Of a stretch of DNA of 7,553 bases, positions 1 through 6,200 are shown piece after piece. A program made the translations under genes and the position numbers. Position 1 is the first letter of the stretch. The number at the start of each line of letters is the position of its first letter. Origin of the DNA: Spirochaetaceae bacterium. Its GTDB lineage: Bacteria; Spirochaetota; Spirochaetia; Treponematales; Breznakiellaceae. The stretch lies in assembly GCA_031278575.1 (NCBI GenBank), contig JAITKD010000194.1, positions 1-7,553 of the forward strand. Reading direction: 5' to 3'. Below the pieces are notes generated by a model that was given only the letters and a program-made list of their open reading frames with translations, was not told the DNA's origin and searched no databases.

Positions 1-24
1 TTGGCGCAATCGGCGCTGCTTTAA

Positions 25-55
25 CGCAAGGTAAACAAAGTTTACCCTATTTGCG
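25..55. repeat. Bulged inverted repeat downstream of the leftward gene
   Basis: CGCAA (25-29) followed by GGTAAAC (30-36) can pair with GTTTACC (40-46) followed by TTGCG (51-55). This gives a 12-bp stem with a three-base loop and a four-base bulge at 47-50. The right arm includes the 8-bp palindrome TTGCGCAA (51-58). A variant of that palindrome with one extra G, TTGGCGCAA, opens the window at 1-9. A competing 7-bp stem is TATTTGC (48-54) with GCAAATA (67-73). The repeats are read directly from the sequence. Their role is unknown: they could be 3'-UTR structure, an operator for a gene left of the window, or a repeat remnant. Confidence 0.4.
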
Positions 56-75
56 CAATGAAATGAGCAAATACA

Positions 76-119
76 TTAGGGAAACGCGATTAGCGTCAAG
101 TTAATCAGCGTTTCCCTAA
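76..119 (-). terminator. Strong stem-loop over the stop codon, possible terminator
   Basis: TTAGGGAAACGC (76-87) is a perfect 12-bp inverted match to GCGTTTCCCTAA (108-119). After a single bulged A at 107 the stem continues with GATTA (88-92) against TAATC (102-106), giving 17 bp and a nine-base loop (93-101). It lies at the 3' end of the leftward gene and contains that gene's last codons and its TGA (105-107). In the leftward RNA the following bases are UGUAUUUGCU, which is not a good U-tract. It could be an atypical intrinsic terminator or a 3'-end stabilising structure. The stem is certain and the function is inferred. Confidence 0.4.
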
Positions 120-611
120 ATGGGGTATTATCGACCGGGCGGCCCCTTTCGCCTTGGTTAATTCATCATTCCCCGGGGTTTGCGCCCCATCGGAATAAAA
201 CTGTTCATATAACAATTTATAGGGCCTGGTTCTAAAAAGCCGCACAGAAACCGCCTGCGGTTTTATTTTGGGGGCATTGGCCGCGGCCGCTCCCTGATAA
301 TCCAGGAGGGCCAGGATAAAAAAATCAGCTCCCCCCTGGATGGCTTCTTCCAGATTTCCCCGGGCTTCATCGGGAATTTCTTTGTTTTGGCTCTTGTTTA
401 AGCGCATAATAGGGGCATTACTCACTATATGTCCCGCGTCAAAAAACACATCTAAAAGACCGGTTTCCCAAAGATTCGAGGATTCATGAACCGCCCCCTC
501 CTCCCGAATCCCCGTTTCTATAACAAGAAACGAAATATTAGCGGCGAAAACCGGCGATACCAACAGCAGCCATAACGGTACGAGGCGATATCCCCGTTTT
601 AGAGAACCCAT
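105..611 (-). CDS. Exported protein of unknown function
   Basis: A 168-residue protein I do not recognise. The N-terminus is a typical Sec signal peptide: basic residues Lys5, Arg6 and Arg9, then a hydrophobic core at about 10-19, then PVFA-AN with likely cleavage after Ala23 or Ala24. There is no lipobox cysteine and the mature part contains no cysteine, so the product is probably periplasmic or released. The mature chain begins with a beta-type segment (NISFLVIETG), has an acidic helical region around 35-55 (WETGLLDVFFDAGH), a second hydrophobic strand at about 97-105 (DFFILALLDY), and a basic C-terminus. The ATG is supported by GGAGG (617-621) five bases upstream. The gene stands alone, divergent from the rightward operon, and ends inside a strong stem-loop. 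The alternating strand/helix pattern with a short DxxG-like middle gives no safe function. Base composition looks more AT-rich than the sugar genes across the intergenic region. Confidence 0.8.
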   Translation of the reverse strand: MGSLKRGYRLVPLWLLLVSPVFAANISFLVIETGIREEGAVHESSNLWETGLLDVFFDAGHIVSNAPIMRLNKSQNKEIPDEARGNLEEAIQGGADFFILALLDYQGAAAANAPKIKPQAVSVRLFRTRPYKLLYEQFYSDGAQTPGNDELTKAKGAARSIIPHLGKR

Positions 612-621
612 AAAGACCTCC

Positions 622-642
622 TTTTTTACTATCGGTAAAAAA
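622..642. repeat. 8-bp AT-rich inverted repeat beside the leftward start
   Basis: TTTTTTAC (622-629) and GTAAAAAA (635-642) are perfect inverted copies around a five-base spacer. The element abuts the Shine-Dalgarno (617-621) of the leftward exported-protein gene. A protein bound here, or the weak RNA hairpin it would form, could influence that gene. The symmetry is seen directly; a regulatory role is inferred. Confidence 0.4.
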
Positions 643-646
643 AGAG

Positions 647-675
647 AACCCTATAGGGTTTTAAACCCTGGGGTT
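647..675. repeat. Tandem AACCC/GGGTT dyads
   Basis: AACCCTATAGGGTT (647-660) is a perfect 14-base palindrome. Four bases later AACCCTGGGGTT (664-675) repeats the same half-sites with a tighter centre. The inner halves also form a dyad, AGGGTTT-T-AAACCCT (655-669). Two explanations fit: paired operator sites for a dimeric repressor, or mutually exclusive hairpins in the loaP leader RNA. The third copy of AGGGTTT at the Shine-Dalgarno (704-710) favours the RNA reading slightly. Confidence 0.5.
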
Positions 676-712
676 AGCATTCAGGGGGTAATATTGCGGA
701 AGGAGGGTTTTT

Positions 713-766
713 GTGGTATTAACCAGTCATGAGGTATTATGCGGCTCAGGTAAGAACCAGGGCTGA
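713..766 (+). CDS. Possible 17-codon leader ORF overlapping loaP
   Basis: A GTG at 713 opens a frame of 17 codons ending at TGA 764-766. It overlaps the start of loaP in another frame. AGGAGGG (701-707) lies five bases upstream of this GTG, which is ideal spacing. The loaP ATG at 729 is about 22 bases from the same Shine-Dalgarno and has no closer one. A shorter alternative, TTG at 711 followed by two codons and TAA at 720-722, shares the Shine-Dalgarno. The predicted peptide (MVLTSHEVLCGSGKNQG) has no obvious family or attenuator-style run of one amino acid. Translation of such a leader could couple or restrict loaP initiation. It may equally be chance, so I rate it low as a true gene. Confidence 0.25.
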   Translation: MVLTSHEVLCGSGKNQG

Positions 767-1274
767 GGAAAAATACATCAAACTCTTGAAGCGCCTCCAC
801 CCTGAAATACCGGCGGTAATCCACGCTCCAAAACGCACCCTTGATATACGCCGCCGGGGGGCCGTAGTTCAGACGACCAAGAGCATATTTCCTGGGTATA
901 TTTTTATTGAATTGAATGAAGGGGAAAATATTATTGATTACCAGTGGTCTTTCAGAAAAACCGCCGGCTTTTTCCGTTTTTTGGAATCAAATCAGAATAT
1001 TCTTGCCCTGGAGGATCGGGATCTGCGCCTGGTTCTCCATTTTATCAAAAAAATCGGCCCCGTGGCGGGAAAATCCCGGGTGTATTTTGATGAAAATTCC
1101 CGGATTGTCGTAGTGGATGGCCCGTTAAAAGGACTGGAGGGTAACATCATAAAGGTCGATAAAAGAAAAGGGAGGGCAAAGATCAAACTGGATCTCTACC
1201 ACGAATCATTTGCCATTGATTTAGCTTTTGAATATATAGAACCGACGGCAGCACTGGTTAACCGGGGACCCTAA
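729..1274 (+). CDS. loaP: LoaP-like NusG paralogue, processive antiterminator
   Basis: A 181-residue specialised NusG-family protein. NusG paralogues bind the RNA polymerase clamp through an N-terminal NGN domain and suppress pausing and termination. The LoaP branch acts on selected long biosynthetic operons and needs an RNA hairpin in the leader. Residues 1-95 form the NGN domain, opening MRYYAAQVRTRAE and carrying the signature FPGYIFIEL (54-62) and the TAGFFRFL segment (78-85). Residues 122-172 form the KOW domain, with DGPLKGLEG (130-138) and the basic stretch KVDKRKGRAKIKL (142-154), which resembles LoaP more than housekeeping NusG. No secE or ribosomal genes lie nearby, so it is not the housekeeping copy. 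An in-frame TAA at 720-722 rules out an earlier start. The ATG lacks a Shine-Dalgarno at normal distance. It heads a glycan operon, as expected for LoaP. RfaH- or UpxY-type is the alternative label. Confidence 0.8.
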   Translation: MRYYAAQVRTRAEEKYIKLLKRLHPEIPAVIHAPKRTLDIRRRGAVVQTTKSIFPGYIFIELNEGENIIDYQWSFRKTAGFFRFLESNQNILALEDRDLRLVLHFIKKIGPVAGKSRVYFDENSRIVVVDGPLKGLEGNIIKVDKRKGRAKIKLDLYHESFAIDLAFEYIEPTAALVNRGP

Positions 1275-1293
1275 AAGAGCTTTGTTCAAAAAG

Positions 1294-2793
1294 ATGAATA
1301 CCATAAAAACAGGACGCCTTTATATTATCGGCGCGGGATTTGCCGGACAGACCCTGGCAAATGAGATCAAGGCCAAGGCCATTTTTGGGGAAGTAGTGGC
1401 CTTTCTGGATGATGATCCGGAAAAAATAGGCCGGAAGATAGACGGGGTCCCCGTCCTGGGTCCAATCCGGGACGTGGCCCGGCTGCTCAGGATGAACCCC
1501 GCCGACGAGGCCGTCATCGCCATCCCCAGCGCTTCCCGGGAATACCTCAAGGAACTCTACGGTATCCTCAAACGGGCGGGGTTTGAGCGGATCCGAATTC
1601 TGCCGGGGATCTCCCAAATTATCGAAGGGGACGCCCACCTGATACAGACCCGTTCCATTGACCCCCAGGACCTCCTGGGCCGTACCCCGGTAACGGTAAA
1701 TCTGAAACAGAGTCTCGTTTACCTCAGGGGAAAACGGGTCCTGGTAACCGGGGCGGGGGGGTCCATCGGAAGCGAACTATGCCGGCAGCTCCTCTCCGGG
1801 GGGGCATCCCGGCTCTACCTTTTTGGGCATGGGGAAAATTCCATCTACCAGATAGATCGGGAACTCAGGCTCCTCCAGGATGAGGGGGTGGGCGAAAAGG
1901 CCACCTTGGTACCTATCATCGGGGATCTCAAGGACAGGGACTATATCGACTACATCCTGGGCCGGCTCAAGGCGGATGTGATCTTCCATGCCGCCGCCTA
2001 TAAGCACGTCCCCATGATGGAAGAAAACCCCGTGGCGGCCATTGAAAACAACTTCTTTGGTACGGATAACCTGATCTACGGAGCCCGGAAACACGGGGTT
2101 AAGCGGTTTGTCTTTATCACCACCGACAAGGCGGTGGATCCTGTTTCGGTTTACGGGGTTTCCAAAAACCTCGGTGAAGGCCTTGTTTTGAATGCGGCGG
2201 CCGCCTCGGATCTTAACTTTATGGTGGTCCGGTTCGGGAATGTCCTGGGCTCCCGGGGTTCCATCATGCCCCTGTTTCAAAAACAAATTGAAAAGGGCGG
2301 GCCCGTTACGGTAACCCACCGGGATATGCGGCGCTGGTTTATGACCATCCCCGAGGCCTGTTCTCTGGTTTTAAAAGCCGGCGGGGTTGGAGAAAACGGG
2401 AACCTCTACCTTTTGGATATGGGAGAACCCGTATGGATTAGGGAGATGGCGGAACAGATGATCCGGTTTTACGGTTTTGAACCGGAACGGGATATCAAGA
2501 TCGAATATGTGGGACTGCGTCCCGGGGAAAGATTGGACGAACGCCTTTGGGCCCAGGATGAAACACCGGTGGCTACCGAATTTAACCGGATCCTCAAAGT
2601 GGAACGGCGAACCCCCTCCACCGTGGATATTCCCGGGCTTTTGGAGAAACTCACGCCTATCTGCCGGTTTGATCCTGACCGGCCGGATCAATACCGGAAT
2701 ACCGAACGCCTTTTAGCGCTATTGGGAGCGGCTTTTCCCCGTCTCAGGACGGTAAAATCCCCGAATACAACGGTTGGTATGTATGGAACTTGA
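1294..2793 (+). CDS. CapD/FlaA1-family UDP-GlcNAc-type 4,6-dehydratase
   Basis: A 499-residue nucleotide-sugar dehydratase, numbered from ATG 1294. TTG 1282 would add four residues, and neither start has a good Shine-Dalgarno. Residues 7-130 are a CoA_binding_3/PglD-like Rossmann domain with GAGFAG (13-18) and FLDDDPEKIG. Residues 144-460 are the extended-SDR catalytic domain: TGAGGSIGSE for NAD(P) binding (152-161), HAAAYKHVP (233-241), Thr277-Asp278-Lys279, and Tyr287 with Lys291 in VYGVSK. The spacing of these residues matches FlaA1, which uses Tyr, whereas WbpM, PglF and many CapD proteins have Met there. The family normally carries four N-terminal membrane helices; these are absent here, so the enzyme should be cytosolic. 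Probable reaction: UDP-GlcNAc to a UDP-4-keto-6-deoxy-hexose, with or without C5 epimerisation. It follows loaP by 7 or 19 nt and overlaps the next gene, which would use its product. Confidence 0.88.
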   Translation: MNTIKTGRLYIIGAGFAGQTLANEIKAKAIFGEVVAFLDDDPEKIGRKIDGVPVLGPIRDVARLLRMNPADEAVIAIPSASREYLKELYGILKRAGFERIRILPGISQIIEGDAHLIQTRSIDPQDLLGRTPVTVNLKQSLVYLRGKRVLVTGAGGSIGSELCRQLLSGGASRLYLFGHGENSIYQIDRELRLLQDEGVGEKATLVPIIGDLKDRDYIDYILGRLKADVIFHAAAYKHVPMMEENPVAAIENNFFGTDNLIYGARKHGVKRFVFITTDKAVDPVSVYGVSKNLGEGLVLNAAAASDLNFMVVRFGNVLGSRGSIMPLFQKQIEKGGPVTVTHRDMRRWFMTIPEACSLVLKAGGVGENGNLYLLDMGEPVWIREMAEQMIRFYGFEPERDIKIEYVGLRPGERLDERLWAQDETPVATEFNRILKVERRTPSTVDIPGLLEKLTPICRFDPDRPDQYRNTERLLALLGAAFPRLRTVKSPNTTVGMYGT

Positions 2794-4069
2794 CTATATC
2801 CCTTTCGCCCGTCCCCATGTGGGGAAAGAAGAAGAAGAAGCGGTACTCCGGGTCCTCCATTCGGGCTGGCTTACCACCGGAGGGGAGGCCCTGGCCTTTG
2901 AAAAGGAATTTGCCGCCTTCCTGGAGGGGCCGGGGAGTAACGCCCCCGATGCGCCTCCTGTCCGGGAAACCGCCCCCCTCCGGGCCCTGGCGGTAAATTC
3001 CGCCACCAGCGGCCTCCACCTTGCACTGGAAGCCTGCGGCGCCGGTCCGGGGGATCCGGTCCTCCTGCCGTCCTATACCTTTACCTCCACCGCCGAAGCG
3101 GCCCGGTACCTGGGGGCTGAACCGGTCTTTGTGGATGTACGCCCCGGTTCTTTCCACATGGACCCCGCGGCCCTGGAAAAGACCCTCTCCCGGCTGGACG
3201 CGGGGCTTCCCGCGTATCCCCGGAACGGGGGATTCGGCCCCCGGGGAAAGGCCAAGGCGGTGATCCCCGTTCATTACGGCGGCCTTCCCTGCGATATGCG
3301 GCGGATTATGGAAACCGCCCGGCGTCATGGGATACGGGTAATTGAAGACGCGGCCCACTCCTTTCCCTCCCGGATCCCCGGTGATCCGGCGGGGACCGGA
3401 ACCTCCTCCAAAGATACCTTCGCGGGAGCCCTGGGGGATGCGGGGGTGTTTTCGTTTTACGCTACCAAAACCATCACCACCGGCGAGGGGGGCATGGTGG
3501 TGAGCCGGGACAACGCCCTGGCGGAACGGATTTCCCTAATGCGCAGCCATGGAATAGACCGGGTTGTCTGGAATCGTTATACTGATAAAAAGGCTTCCTG
3601 GTATTATGAAGTGGTTGAAGCGGGGTTTAAATACAATATTCCCGATATCCTCGCGGCCCTGGGGCGGGTACAGCTCAAAAAAGCCCGGTTTCTGTTGGAA
3701 AAACGGCAAGCGATTGCCCGCCGGTACGACGAGGCCTTTGGCGGGGACGGGCGTTTTTTGCTTCCCCCCACGGGTATCGGGGATGCCCGGCATCTGTACC
3801 CGCTGCGGCTCAAGTTTGAGGAACTATCCCTTACCCGGGACGGTTTTATCGAAAAACTCCAGGAGCAGGGGATCGGGGTTTCGGTACATTTTATCCCCCT
3901 CCATATCATGCCCTATTATAAAAACCGGTATGCCCTGGAGGCGGAAGATTTTCCCGAATCCGTCAAAAGTTTTACGGGGGTTATTTCCCTTCCTATTTGG
4001 CCGGGAATGGAAGAAATACAGGTGGAAAGGGTTATTACCGCGGTGAAAACAACCGCCGGCGGGATATAA
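2783..4069 (+). CDS. DegT/DnrJ/EryC1 sugar aminotransferase
   Basis: A PLP-dependent aminotransferase of 428 residues that should aminate the 4-keto sugar made by the preceding dehydratase, giving a UDP-4-amino-4,6-dideoxy-hexose as PglE, PseC or WbpE do. Family landmarks, counted from ATG 2783: IPFARPHVG (6-14), GWLTTGGEALAFEKEF (28-43), VNSATSGLHLAL (71-82) for phosphate binding, PSYTFTSTAEA (96-106), HYGGLPCDM (164-172), EDAAHS (188-193) with Asp189 for the PLP ring, and FSFYATKTITTGEGG (223-237) with Lys229 as the Schiff-base lysine. The C-terminal domain has HLYPLR and VSVHFIPLH, typical of the family. ATG 2783 is preferred because family members start just before IPFxRP; TTG 2774 is in frame. 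It overlaps the upstream gene by 11 nt. It is longer than usual because of Gly/Pro-rich insertions near 50-67, 138-158 and 198-217. Confidence 0.9.
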   Translation: MELDYIPFARPHVGKEEEEAVLRVLHSGWLTTGGEALAFEKEFAAFLEGPGSNAPDAPPVRETAPLRALAVNSATSGLHLALEACGAGPGDPVLLPSYTFTSTAEAARYLGAEPVFVDVRPGSFHMDPAALEKTLSRLDAGLPAYPRNGGFGPRGKAKAVIPVHYGGLPCDMRRIMETARRHGIRVIEDAAHSFPSRIPGDPAGTGTSSKDTFAGALGDAGVFSFYATKTITTGEGGMVVSRDNALAERISLMRSHGIDRVVWNRYTDKKASWYYEVVEAGFKYNIPDILAALGRVQLKKARFLLEKRQAIARRYDEAFGGDGRFLLPPTGIGDARHLYPLRLKFEELSLTRDGFIEKLQEQGIGVSVHFIPLHIMPYYKNRYALEAEDFPESVKSFTGVISLPIWPGMEEIQVERVITAVKTTAGGI

Positions 4070-4088
4070 AAAGCAAGCCCGGAGTTAT

Positions 4089-6200
4089 ATGGATCGATCC
4101 TTGTTTGTGCATGATATTTTTGTAAAAAATTCTCTTTTTGGTATCACCATCCGTTCACCGGCGGCCCGGGGCCGGCTGAAGGGGATTCAATTTCCCCGGT
4201 TACCCACGGTTTATACCCCTATCAAGGCGGAGGATATCCCGGGAAAAAATCAACTGGACGGTTTTTCCGTTCCCGTTCTGGCATCGGAAACGGTTTCGTA
4301 TATCGGTGAACCGGTGGCGCTTCTTATAGGGCCCGACAAGGCAAAACTTGAGGAATTTGCCGCTCTTTGTACGGTAACAATCGAGGAGGAGCCGCCGGTT
4401 TTTTCCCCCTATTCGGTCCCCCCTGAATTCGTGCTGGCAAAACGGAATATTACCCTAGGGGACCCGGAAAAGGCCTTTGAAGAGGCGGAAACCATTGTGG
4501 ATGGGATATATCGAACCGGTATTCAGGAACATTGGTATTCAGAACCCCAGGGAGCGGTGGCGGAATATTACCACGAAATTGACCCGGAGAAGGAGAAAAT
4601 CCTTATCCATACCGCAACCCAATGGCCCTTTCACGTTAAACGATCCGTGGTTTCGGTACTCAACCTGCCCCCGGATATCATCGAGGTCCATCCTTCCCGC
4701 ATCGGCGTCCATTTGGACGGAAAAATCTGGTATCCCTCCCTGATAGCCTGTCATGCCGCCCTGGGAACGTATATCACCAAACGGCCGGTAAAAATTATCC
4801 TAACCAGGGAAGAGGATTTTCAATTTACCCCAAAAAGAAGCGGCAGCGAAATTCGGATCCGCAGCGCCCTGGATAAAAAGGGGCAAATCCTGGGAACCGA
4901 AATCAACGTAACCGCCTGTTTGGGCGCCCAGGGAATTTTTACCGATGAAATTCTGGATCGGATCTGTCTAGGAGCCCTGGGGCCCTATAAAATTGCCAAT
5001 CTCAAGATAGAAGGAACCGCGGTAAGGACCAATATCCCCCCCGGAGGCCCCTTTGCGGGGTTCGGGTTATCCCAGGGTTTTTTTGCTATGGAACGGCACG
5101 TTTCCCATATCGCCGATACCTTACGGCAGGATCCCGCGGAGTGGCGGAAGTCCCATTTTCTTTACCGGAACAAAACCCTGGCTATTGGGGCGCCCCTAAA
5201 AGAACACGTACCCCTGGATGAACTTTTGGATACCGCCGCGGGCATGAGCGACTATCACCGAAAATGGGCGTCCTATGAATTACTCCGTATTCACCGCCGG
5301 GAAAAGGAAGAGGCGAATATCCACGAACCCCTCCGGGGCATCGGGATTGCCGCCGCTTATCAGGGGAGCGGACTCCTCTACAGCGGCGCCGATAAAGGGG
5401 TATGTTCGGTGGAATTGACCCTGGAAAAGGACGGATCCCTGGAAATAAAGACCAGTATGGTTTCCTCCAACAAGGAACATACCTTCCTTTGGCAAAATAT
5501 CGCCGCGGAAGTACTGGCGGTGGAACCCCAGGCGGTCAAGGTGGTCTCCGACAATACGACCATCAGCCCCGATTCAGGACCGGCCACCCTTTCCCGGAAC
5601 ATAACGATGATCACCCGGCTCGTTGAACGGGCCTGTACCGCCATACGGAAACAACGTTTTCGGGATCCCCTGCCGATTACCGTATCCCGAGCGTATCATG
5701 CGGGAAAACTTTCCAACTGGGAGGGAAAGCCCATGGATCATTATGCCCTCTCCCATTTGGGCTGGGGCGCGGCAGTGGTGGAGGTAGAAATCGATCCCGT
5801 GGAATACACCCCCCGGATCCGGGGAGCCTGGCTTGGCGTTGACGGGGGAAGGATCCTCTCGGAAACAAAAGCCCGGAGATCCCTGATCAATTCGGTTATT
5901 CAGGCCCTGGGCTGGGCTTCCCGGGAACATATCGATTATGACCAAGGGGTAATCCCCCTGAAACAGATCCATGGGTATAATATTCCCGTAGTCCAGGATA
6001 TTCCTTCAATACATATAGATTTTGTCTGGAATGATGTGGTTACCCCCAAGGGTATCGAAGAACTACCCTTTAGCTGCGTGCCCGCGGCCTATGTACAGGC
6101 CGTTTCCCAGGCGTTGGATCACAATTTTGAAAAAATCCCCCTGGACGCAAGGGATATTTGGGAAGCGAAAAAACTCAAGGGAACGGAGGCCCCGCTATGA
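4089..6200 (+). CDS. Divergent xanthine-dehydrogenase-like molybdopterin subunit
   Basis: A 703-residue large subunit of the molybdenum hydroxylase family (xanthine dehydrogenase, CoxL, quinoline oxidoreductase type), slightly shorter than the usual 750-780. The order is family-like: hammerhead domain (about 15-105), QEHWYSEPQ (146-154), TQWPFHVK with Gln178, FGLSQGFFAME (325-335), IAAEVL (471-476), PDSGPATLSRN (494-504), VDGGRIL (584-590) and GIEELP (655-660), whose Glu658 aligns with the catalytic Glu. The cofactor loops are altered. GGGFGGKE is replaced by GVHLDGKI (206-213), GQGxxT by SNKEHT (460-465), and the substrate Arg of RGFG by Ala323. Standard Moco binding is therefore doubtful. 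The start has GGAG (4081-4084) four bases upstream, and the gap to the aminotransferase is 19 nt, so the two are probably co-transcribed. The stop overlaps the FeS subunit start (ATGA). The substrate is unknown, and no cofactor-maturation gene is in the window. Confidence 0.85.
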   Translation: MDRSLFVHDIFVKNSLFGITIRSPAARGRLKGIQFPRLPTVYTPIKAEDIPGKNQLDGFSVPVLASETVSYIGEPVALLIGPDKAKLEEFAALCTVTIEEEPPVFSPYSVPPEFVLAKRNITLGDPEKAFEEAETIVDGIYRTGIQEHWYSEPQGAVAEYYHEIDPEKEKILIHTATQWPFHVKRSVVSVLNLPPDIIEVHPSRIGVHLDGKIWYPSLIACHAALGTYITKRPVKIILTREEDFQFTPKRSGSEIRIRSALDKKGQILGTEINVTACLGAQGIFTDEILDRICLGALGPYKIANLKIEGTAVRTNIPPGGPFAGFGLSQGFFAMERHVSHIADTLRQDPAEWRKSHFLYRNKTLAIGAPLKEHVPLDELLDTAAGMSDYHRKWASYELLRIHRREKEEANIHEPLRGIGIAAAYQGSGLLYSGADKGVCSVELTLEKDGSLEIKTSMVSSNKEHTFLWQNIAAEVLAVEPQAVKVVSDNTTISPDSGPATLSRNITMITRLVERACTAIRKQRFRDPLPITVSRAYHAGKLSNWEGKPMDHYALSHLGWGAAVVEVEIDPVEYTPRIRGAWLGVDGGRILSETKARRSLINSVIQALGWASREHIDYDQGVIPLKQIHGYNIPVVQDIPSIHIDFVWNDVVTPKGIEELPFSCVPAAYVQAVSQALDHNFEKIPLDARDIWEAKKLKGTEAPL
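6185..6189 (+). promoter_or_regulatory. Ribosome binding site deciding the FeS subunit start
   Basis: GGAGG seven bases before ATG 6197 fixes the start of the [2Fe-2S] subunit inside the end of the preceding gene. An in-frame TTG at 6158 would add 13 residues that have no counterpart in the family. Confidence 0.7.

Larger units (their letters stand above)
612..728. promoter_or_regulatory. Divergent regulatory region and loaP leader
   Basis: This stretch separates two divergent genes, so it should hold both promoters. I see no convincing -35/-10 pair. TAATAT at 689-694 is the best -10-like hexamer for the rightward operon but lacks a matching -35. An AT-rich inverted repeat occupies 622-642. 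Four alternating half-sites follow: AACCC (647-651), GGGTT (656-660), AACCC (664-668) and GGGTT (671-675). A Shine-Dalgarno AGGAGGG lies at 701-707. The heptamer AAACCCT (663-669) is complementary both to AGGGTTT at 655-661 and to AGGGTTT at 704-710, which overlaps the Shine-Dalgarno. This arrangement could act as DNA operators or as alternative RNA structures. Which applies depends on the transcription start, which cannot be read here. Confidence 0.5.

Noticed and set aside
19..106. Possible integron attC site (GATTAAC and GTTAAAG, read leftward)
   Set aside because: Each box misses its consensus by one base, the two are only partly complementary, and the inner L boxes do not pair. No integrase gene is visible.
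689..694. TAATAT as a defined -10 box for the operon
   Set aside because: No -35-like hexamer at 16-18 bp upstream, so kept only as a weak candidate within the regulatory region.
729..1274. Housekeeping nusG
   Set aside because: Lacks the secE/rplK/rplA neighbourhood, sits at the head of a glycan operon, and its KOW sequence differs from NusG in the LoaP direction.
1777..2319. 180-codon leftward open frame opposite the dehydratase
   Set aside because: It is antisense to conserved catalytic-domain sequence and has no recognisable motif. Open antisense frames are expected in GC-rich coding DNA.
2744..3358. 204-codon leftward open frame opposite the aminotransferase
   Set aside because: Its composition is a Gly/Arg/Pro mirror of the true gene and it crosses a real gene junction. 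No family resemblance.
5574..5972. 132-codon leftward open frame opposite the large oxidoreductase subunit
   Set aside because: A shadow of a conserved coding region with no domain signature.
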